The position numbers and the translations under genes are program-made. Below the pieces are notes generated by a model. That model was not told the DNA's origin. It did no database searches and saw only the letters and a list, made by a program, of their open reading frames with translations. Shown here piece after piece: positions 56,855 to 64,000 of a stretch of 64,000 nucleotides of DNA. Each line of letters opens with the position of its first letter. Position 1 is the stretch's first letter. Source of the DNA: Sanguinoderma infundibulare (taxonomy: Eukaryota; Basidiomycota; Agaricomycetes; Polyporales; Polyporaceae); NCBI GenBank assembly GCA_032821775.1, contig JAVLRN010000008.1, forward strand, positions 2,108,001-2,172,000, written 5' to 3'.

Positions 56855-57662
56855 ATGAGCACGATAGCAGAACAACCATCCAACGTCAACTTCGTCTTTC
56901 CCTGGCGCGACCTCGAGAACGACCGCGTCAAGCTCGTCCCGTTCAACGTAAGTATCTCTTTAAACATCCCTCTCTACCGCTGCATATTTATTAGGGTCTC
57001 GCGCCTCCATCTAGTCATTCACTCACGGGCCCGAATACTGGGTGGGCATCAAGGACCACCCCGAGATCTACGACTACCTCTCCCGGGGCCCCTTCCCCTC
57101 CCTCGAGCCGCTCCTTGCCTACCTTGACTCACGCTTCCAGCGCTCCCCCGAGTTCCTCCTCCTCGCCGTCCTCGACAAGACCTCCCCTCGCAGTCGCATC
57201 CCCGCATCGGGCGAACCCCAACACCCGCTCGCAGGTCTCGTCGGCTTCCTGCACGCCGACCCCGCCAACCTCTCCGTCGAACTCGGCGCGCTTGTCTGCC
57301 TCCCCGCCTTCCAGCGGAGGCGGATCACGTACGCCGCCGTCGCGCTCCTCCTGCAGTACGCCCTGAATCTCCCCGAAGACGGGGGACTCGGCTTGCGGAG
57401 GGTGCAGTACCAGGCGAACGCGAACAACGACCGGTCTGTAGGTTTTGCGAAGAAGATTGGCTTCCGTCTCGAGGGCGTCGCGCGCTGGCAGCGTGTACTG
57501 GACGCGGATAGGCCGGGGAATGGGAGGGGTGCGAGGGAGGGAGATCCGAGGGCGGGTGCAGTTGGCGCGGACACGGCGGTGTTGAGCATGTGTTGGGATG
57601 ACTGGGAGGACGGGAAGGGGGAGGCGGTCTGTCTGCCGGCGTACACAATGTACAAGTCCTAG
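56855..57662 (+). CDS. GNAT-family N-acetyltransferase 2 (RimJ/RimL-like)
   Basis: Exon 1 (56855 to about 56948) encodes MSTIAEQPSNVNFVFPWRD and NDRVKLVPFN. A short intron joins THGPEYWVGIKDHPEIYDYL. The rest is one exon to 57662. Conserved parts are HPLAGLVGFLHADP, VELGALVCLPAFQRRR (cofactor-binding region), YAAVALLLQYAL, VQYQANANNDRSVGFAKK and IGFRLEGVARW, the last two being the N-x-x-S-x-x-x-x-x-K-x-G-F pattern of ribosomal-protein-type acetyltransferases. It ends LPAYTMYKS. It is likely intact, about 230 residues, and is not closely related to GNAT 1. The substrate is unknown. Confidence 0.8.
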
Positions 57663-57829
57663 GCAGAATTGGAAGAGGGGGGATATGGTCGCGGGACGCT
57701 CACCTAAGTCGCGAGTCAACACACCCAGACATCGTCAAGAATAGCAGTGCATAGCAGCGACCTAGATGCGATACAAAATATCTCCAAGAAATGAGCAAGT
57801 CTAATGCAATCTAGCGCTGCTTGTTGCCT

Positions 57830-58446
57830 TCCCACCTAACATCACGATCAGCCACCTCTCCGCAGACGAGAAGACAAGAAAATCTTACATGTCGCGGAAC
57901 AGCTTCCAAAGCACAGAGAACATCAGCCCCTGCAGCCCGTTCGCCAGAATCGTCGTCTTCAACCCCCGTCCGAGGAGACCCTTCAGCCCATCCTGCGCGA
58001 TCACCGCCTCCGCCGCGGCGAAGTATCCGAGGCGCGTCTCACGCACCTGGCAGTATCACGCATTTGTGGGCAGCACTACCGGCCGCACGCGGCACCAATC
58101 ACCTCAGACTGCTGCTCCCCACAAAGCGCGAGACGAAAACGTGGGTATTGAATGGCTAGGCTTCCTCCCGTGCAACTCCAGCACACCGCTCCTGTCTTTC
58201 CACCGTATATGCGGGAGAAGAACTCACGTTAACATCATCGGAGTCGATGAAACCCTTCACAAAGACAGCGAGGATGATGACACCTGAAAGGATGAAGACC
58301 GTGTGCCACCCAATGGTCCACCGTGTGCAAGCCTCTTGAGGAGCGACGAGGACTTCGCCTGCTTCAGCCTGAGACTCCGGGTCAAGGAGAGGAGCCCACT
58401 CGGCCATGAAGAAGTGGGCGTAGAGAGGAGAAGGAGAGGTGCACAT
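57830..58446 (-). pseudogene. Mitochondrial-carrier-like copy b, middle deleted
   Basis: The minus strand starts with an N-terminal exon (HTVFILSGVIILAVFVKGF) homologous to the first exon of copy a. It then passes directly to the C-terminal part (YFAAAEAVIAQDGLKGLLG, LMFSVLWKLFRDM-type). All the carrier repeats between them are missing. Confidence 0.6.
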
Positions 58447-58780
58447 GCATGGCTAAGTGAGCGGAACAAGGTTGGCATCGCACGGGTCGAATTGAAGTGT
58501 GAGGGAAGGGAAGGCGTCGAGGTCAATCGTAAGTTGATCGTAAGCGTACACGTACGGCCCCCATCTCTCCGGCGTCTGTATTTCCCAATCTGGCAGAGTG
58601 ATGGCTTCTGAAGGCGCCCCAGCGATGTGTTTTAACCTGTTATGTTGTGGACGGAATGGAGGATACATGAGCTAGAGGGGTCTATAAACCGAGCCATGCT
58701 GGACGATCCAGGCGTCTAAGTAGGGGCACGAGATACGAATAGCCTTGACACTGGTTGAGCGCCATCCGGCAGCGTCGTGA

Positions 58781-60581
58781 TTAAGGACTCTCCCTAGGTC
58801 CAGTCCTCCCATCACCCATTTGGGCCATTTCTACTACCTGTCCCGTTGGCGAGTCGCTTGCCTCGCTGGGAACTTGTTCGTCCATATGCGCCACATCCTC
58901 ATCCGGGCCTATCGCATCTATGAAGTCCATCCCGGTGCGGACTGTCTCTCCCATCGACCCCATAAATTCTGGGAGAGTCACCGTCTGAGAACCAGCTGCG
59001 AAGTTGAGTGTGGGGATGCCTGATGGTGACGACAGAGTGGAAGCTCCAGAGCGGTCGGCTTGCTTTAGGTCGATGAGGAAATGGCAGATTAGCACCTGGG
59101 GCAATCTGCAAAGGAGGGTCTAGGAGATCAATGGTAAGAGAAGAGAAGGTGGCTGACATACATATTCATGAAGGTGCTAATATAGGAAGCAATTGTACCA
59201 TCGGGTCCTTCCTATAAAAGTACACTTAGCACTGCTGCGCACTGAATACAGCATAGATATACAGATACATACCACTAAGTATATTACGAGGACAATGATA
59301 TTGATAGAAGTAAGGGTGCTAATAGCACCCTTCACATGAGCATTCAAGTCGCGAGAAGTTGGACTGGATGGCTCACATAAAGTAGATGGTGCCTGCGTGT
59401 CAAATTTGTCAACCGAAGCCTTGTGGCGCGCAGGTCATCATACACACCGTTGTACAACATGACATGGATGATTGAGCGCCCCCTTAAGAGCCCCCCCTGC
59501 AATTTGAAAGCTGTGTATGTATTGTACCATGTGACGAGCACGACGAGGAGATCTCCCGCGATGGAACAGATGGATCTAGTAATGGAGACTATAGTCGCGT
59601 TCAGGTTGTGCACGTTAGATCTCATCCAGCGAACATCCAAAACACTACACTCACGCCTAAGCACAGACGGTGAGTGGAATTGATCGACACAATCATACAC
59701 ATCGAGGTCCTCACCTAGTTGCTGACACTTGAGATAAAGGCGACGCCCCAGCACTGCAATTAAATGGACTAGGTAGTTCTACGACCCTGATCATGGAAAT
59801 GATCACCTATGTGTGACAAGTCAGATCAGAGGACCCGGAGCTCATGATAATGATGAAGCACACACACCTGCTCAACAACTGCAGGTACATTCAAGGCGAA
59901 CGTAAGGATTGTTATGAGCCAGTTTTTGCGAGACAGGGCGTAAACTCGAACGGCCGAGAAAACTGACGAAGACATTATGTTAAGAAAGGAAAAGAGCTGA
60001 ACCACGGATGCTTACCCGTAGCGGCTAGTGTCGACAAAATTCCGGATACGTTTTGGAGGTGATCATTGATCGCACACCTACAGGTACCTTTCAGTGATGA
60101 CTCTGTATCAAGGTATATGATAGATTACGTACGCCTGTGGTAACGTCAACCATCTCCGTCGAGAAGTACAGCAATAGTAAAGGATACGCACTGTAGCTGA
60201 CATCGGAAAAATAGTTCGTGCCGCGAGGGGAGGCTGAATCATGAGTGTGTAGCGGCTCAGCATATAGATCAGCGCGGGAATGGTGAACTTTTGGCCGGGG
60301 CGGAAATCCCAGAAACAGCGAATTTCGTCGTCAAGGTTGATCACCCAGTCATACATGACGAGTGCTAGACGGTGCGACGTCAATCAGCAAGCCTGTTTCC
60401 ATAGCATCAAGCTTGACACGCACCAAGTTGAGCGAAAGTAATGTAACTGGCTGTCAGTCTTGTGAGAAGACAAGCAGCGTCCGCCGTCCAGGCATGTCAG
60501 TATCAACGAAACCCGGTGGCTGTCAAGAACTCACACAGCGGACACCGCGTCGGAAATGGCGGACTCGGACGGAGAGGACAT
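58781..60581 (-). CDS. DUF6533-type multi-pass membrane protein, copy 5 (full length)
   Basis: The start at 60581 gives MSSPSESAISDAVSAV. Spliced exons then give ALVMYDWVINLDDEIRCFW (DUF6533 signature), KFTIPALIYMLSRYTLMIQ, CAINDHLQNVSGILSTLAA, VRVYALSRKNWLITILTF, ELPSPFNCSAGAS, CSIAGDLLVVLVTWYNTYTA and ICHFLIDLKQADRSGAST, ending MGDGRTGPRESP. All major exons of copies 1 and 2 are present and in order, so the gene may be functional. The opposite-strand decayed STE24 and 7TM pieces around it show it belongs to the same duplicated block. Confidence 0.7.
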
Positions 60582-60869
60582 AATGGTGGCTAGAATCAGA
60601 GAAGACAGGGAGCAGAGGAGGGACCGACTGTGCCACGGTGCCAACGTATGTTGTTCGCCTTTGTATGAGCTTGAAGACGCCGTGGCGTTGAACCTAGACA
60701 TGCTGACGGCATTAATACATTAGCCAGTATTGGCCGCGCCGGTCAGCTCAAACCTTGAGTTGGCCGATCCGGTATCGTCGGGTTGAGCTACCTCCGTTAC
60801 GGACGATCTACATAGCGTGCGTCAGAGCGTGGCGGTAGATTTCGAAGATGGGGATGGACAGGTGACGTG

Positions 60870-60935
60870 GCACGATGGCATTGAAATTGTTGCCGATGTA
60901 CCAGTTGTGCTGACAGCACAATTGTAGTTTGACAT
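60870..60935 (-). pseudogene. 5' fragment of a 7TM gene
   Basis: ATG at 60935 begins MSNYN, but the reading shifts at once. The nucleotide sequence ggtacatcggcaacaatttc matches exon 1 of 7TM gene 2 exactly for about 20 bases. Downstream exons are absent. Confidence 0.6.
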
Positions 60936-61905
60936 TACTGGGCTTGTTGCACTAGAGTGGGAAGGGCGGCGGTTGGTGCCTCTGAAGGGATGCCGAGATA
61001 TCCCCGAGGCTTTCATGACAGTCAGATGCCCAGTAGGGCGTTTGACCTATCGCTGTCTGGCATATGAGACGTAATATCGGCGGCGTTGGAGCGAACGGAA
61101 AGGAATCAAGGCACCTTTGTACGGATCCGCGAGACTCGGAGCAACCCAGTTCACTATGTTCTAACCGCCGCTTCTTGAATGAATATCTTCGGCGGCCGCA
61201 GTTTAGACGACCTGTAAAGAACGATCTTCCGACCGGGGATTCAATCGCTATCGACAATGAAACCTGCAAAGGTGTCATCGGTTAGCTTTGTCGACAGGTC
61301 GGATCCAGGGATCGAAGAGAAACGAACAGCTTAACACAGCCTATAGCAGGAACCACCTTGGTGCCGGTGGAAGTTTGTGCTTCCAGCCTTGCCCAGAGAA
61401 GATGGCCTGGGCTGTAGAAATTTTTGCGATTCAAGCGATCATGACCAGATTGTAAATGAATTGCGTACCTCAGAAGGCACGTTGCGGAACTCAATTGCTG
61501 GAAGGTGCCTGGGGCGCGACATTGTTAGTGCGTCGATGCCACTGCGAGAAGCCCGCCGAGGAAGCGCGAACTCTTCACAAGCCATCGAGGCGGAATGGTG
61601 ATCATTCCCGGGCCCATCCCAATAATGCACTCCGCGTGATAGGCTTCGCGTTACTGATAGATGCATACTAATGTTCGTGAGTTCGTAAGGCAAGCATGGT
61701 GTTGACAGCTACTAAATCCGCAGAACCGTCAACTGTGGTAGAGTCTCCCTCAGAACGTCCGGGAAAGAAATAGCACCCACTGGTTCCCCAGAACGCGACC
61801 ATCGAATGTGATTTCCTCCACCCCCTCAGGCTGTCTCGCCTAACTCTTCGCTGAAAGTGCATTACAGAGGGGCTGCCCGATGATGGGACCGAATGTTTTG
61901 GTATA
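60936..61905. pseudogene. Decayed copy of the 7TM/GNAT divergent promoter and first GNAT exons
   Basis: Matches 44334-45560 in order. At about 61780 the GNAT start region reads tggttccccagaacg where the intact gene has atggctccccagaacg, so the ATG is lost. The exon 2 remnant (ctgcccgatgatgggaccga) is at about 61873-61893. Confidence 0.6.
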
Positions 61906-61979
61906 AATGCGCCGCGGGGGATGGTAGTCGAAGTTCACACCGCAAGGAATGACAAAGTGGTAGTGTAAGCACTATTGGA

Positions 61980-62520
61980 GTGACCGGGCCACCTTCGGGC
62001 GGAATTGGACCTGGCGTCCCGCTCGAGACTCGACCTGAGCACCTGCAATGTCTTCTCAGGCTTTGCCAGTTCGCGGTCTATCAGTTTTCGTCAGCACTCA
62101 AGAACTTCAAGGAGGACATATTTAAGAAGAATCGGACGTACGGCAAGTGCAAGGCCCTCCTCTCCCATCTATCCCGGAGCAAGCACACAGGCGACTCGGT
62201 CTTCATGCAGTTCGGGCTCGTGGCGTGGTTCCGGAAGACAAGGGGATGGACCGTGGGGCTTTTTATCTACGGAACGCAGTACGAGTGTGTATTGATCTTA
62301 TTTGGGATTGTCTGGTGCATACGCATACGCTCTTAGTAAGTAGCTCTCGGGATACCCGTCGTCTGCGCACCTTGACACAATCATCCCGCGCATATACGCT
62401 CGAAAGCCTCCGGGAGATACCCTTACCTTCGACCTATTGCATCACGTTCGCCTTCACGCTCTTCGTCGTGTCCTCGCTACCCACTTTACCGGTCTCGACG
62501 GACCAAACCTCGGGACGCGC
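61980..62520 (+). pseudogene. STE24-like relic, copy e
   Basis: One frame reads NFKEDIFKKNRTYGKCKALL, FMQFGLVAWF and WTVGLFIYGTQYE. A second stretch near 62440 reads FAFTLFVVSSLPTLPVS. Both match the STE24 N-terminal half. The rest of the gene is missing. As in the block at 43-49 kb it follows a 7TM and a GNAT piece. Confidence 0.5.
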
Positions 62521-63019
62521 ATGGACTTGCTCATGGCCACCGACGATGGTCATCGCCGATCGGCGTTCCGATCGAGCGATCCGCGAGCGGAGGACAGGCT
62601 CTCACAGGTACAGAGCCGACAGGACCTATTCGCGGCACAGATATTTCAAGCAACATTCAACCACTCGTCGTTCTTGATATCGTACGCTTGTATCTGTCCT
62701 TGCGTATCCCGAGTGGAGCGGTGAGGGCAGCGAGTTCGATGCACTGCATATCTTCTACATCGCAGTTGTTCGAACTGAATCCAAGTCAGTACTTGGAGGA
62801 GACCAGGATACAGCGTAGAGGAGCAGCACTCACCACCCCAGCCAGCCTTGCTAGGTGCGAGATACATTCACGGGATGCCTATCTAGATAATATTCACTCG
62901 CACCACGCTAGGATATTGTCATCAAGAACAGCAATGCATAGCAGGGACCCAAAGCATGAGAGATGCGATACAAGACGTCTCCAAGAAATGAGCACATCCA
63001 CGTAAATCTAACTCTACTT
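62521..63019. other. Intergenic region
   Basis: No exon is supported. It includes the downstream end of the carrier-like gene. Confidence 0.3.
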
Positions 63020-64000
63020 GTTGCCTGTGTTGCCTTCCCACCTAACATCACGATCAGCCACCGCTCACCACAAAGAGAACAAAAGTGACACTGACATGTC
63101 GCGGAACAGCTTCCAAAGCACAGAGAACATCAGACCCTGCAGCCCGTTCGCCAAAATCCTCGTCTTCAACCCCCGTCCGAGCAGCCCCTTCAGCCCATCC
63201 TGCGCGATCACCGCCTCCGCTGCGGCGAAGTACCCGATGCGCGTCTCGTGCACCTGACGGTACGTTTTCACGACCCGGAGCGAGTTCGAAACTGAGTCGG
63301 AGACGACGGATGCGACGAAGCCGATGAATGCCTGCCGAAGGAGCTTCTCGCCGACGGTCGTTGGCGCAGGCAGGACCTCATCGAGGTAGTTGTAAGTCCC
63401 AAACCAGGGGTAGTGCCCGACGAACGTCGCCGCGGCGGTCGCAAACGCTCCATACCAGAGCGTTCCGATCCCATACCGCTTGATCTGTGCGCGAACCCCA
63501 GGCGATTAGCTCTGCAATGTTTGAGCGGGGTCCCGCCAAAGCGAACTCACCCTAGAGCGAAGGATGGCGAGGCCGGCCTTGCCATCTGTCTGCATCGTCG
63601 TCTTGACAGTATCCACCGGCGTGAGTATCATGCGAAACCCGGCCGCTGCGAGGGATGCGAACACCGTCTTCACCAGAGCGGGCAGGTTCTTGAGGTACTT
63701 GTTCGACTGGAGGAGTGCTAGGATACCGACGTTCGCTGCTGTGTCACCGAAACGCGAAACGGGGCCCTGGATGAGAGCGGCGGTAAGGCCTTGATAGTAG
63801 CGCGTCCAGCCGCCATCGGCGTATAACGTGTGGATCGCTTGCGTCATTGTCGTGCCGTAACGATACTGGTAATTCATGACCGTCCGGAGCGGCATCAGAG
63901 TAAGCACTTGCAGGACCATAGCGGCAGCACCGCTGAGGCCGCCGCCGAGGGCGCTTTTGAGGGCTTTGCCTAGGTCGAACTGTTTTTCGTCAGTACGTTT
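63020..64000 (-). CDS. Mitochondrial-carrier-like protein, copy c (5' end outside the window)
   Basis: Reading from the right edge: FDLGKALKSALGGGLSGAAA, LQVLTLMPLRTVMNYQYRYG, LYADGGWTRYYQGLTAAL, VSRFGDTAANVGILALLQ, PVDTVKTTMQTDGKAG, an intron at about 63553-63490, IKRYGIGTLWYGAF, VGHYPWFGTYNYLDEVL, RVVKTYRQVHETRIGYFAA, LKTRILANGLQGLMFS, and after a last intron the tail WEGNTGNK. The P-x-D-x-x-K and matching motifs resemble SLC25 carriers, though the family is divergent. No stop is seen. The substrate is unknown. The first exon with the N-terminal helix lies beyond the window. Confidence 0.65.

Overview
The window looks like nuclear DNA of an agaricomycete (mushroom-forming) basidiomycete. 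Genes are split by many 45-100 bp GT-AG introns, the base composition is GC-rich, and the families (TET/JBP plus KDZ transposase, DUF6533 membrane proteins, UstYa-type proteins, F-box relics) are typical of that class. A polypore-like genome is my guess; nothing here fixes the genus. There is no rRNA, CRISPR array or other prokaryotic feature. All intron calls are by eye.

Region 1 (about 0.15-10 kb) is a mobile, epigenetics-type cassette. A long minus-strand gene with a homeodomain/HMG-like N-terminal part (151-3276) is divergent from an apparently intact TET/JBP dioxygenase (3611-4932). A KDZ-superfamily transposase (5004-8810) follows 71 bp downstream on the same strand, then a small unknown gene (8944-9703). 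The transposase keeps its D, D, E motifs but has an in-frame TGA.

Region 2 (about 10-24.4 kb) holds three tandem minus-strand paralogues (A 11047-13450, B 14545-16521, C 18584-20734) and a divergent plus-strand relative (17177-18257). A and C carry a perfect Zn(II)2Cys6 spacing in the middle of the protein; B has lost half of it, and A has a nonsense codon. Around them are a tRNA-like element, a 35-bp minisatellite interrupted by about 1.1 kb of AT-rich DNA, diverged direct repeats, and a 334-bp MITE-like inverted-repeat element.

Region 3 (24.4-64 kb) is a repeatedly duplicated block. Recurring families are DUF6533 membrane proteins, STE24/M48 CaaX-protease relics, a mitochondrial-carrier-like protein, a 7TM protein and GNAT acetyltransferases. 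Many copies are broken. One DUF6533 gene appears split in an intron by about 3.9 kb carrying a predicted pseudokinase. Two UstYa-type genes each lie near a 53-55 aa secreted peptide gene of identical architecture, which is the best candidate in the window for an undescribed peptide system. A single-pass membrane protein gene (39678-40655) also lies here.
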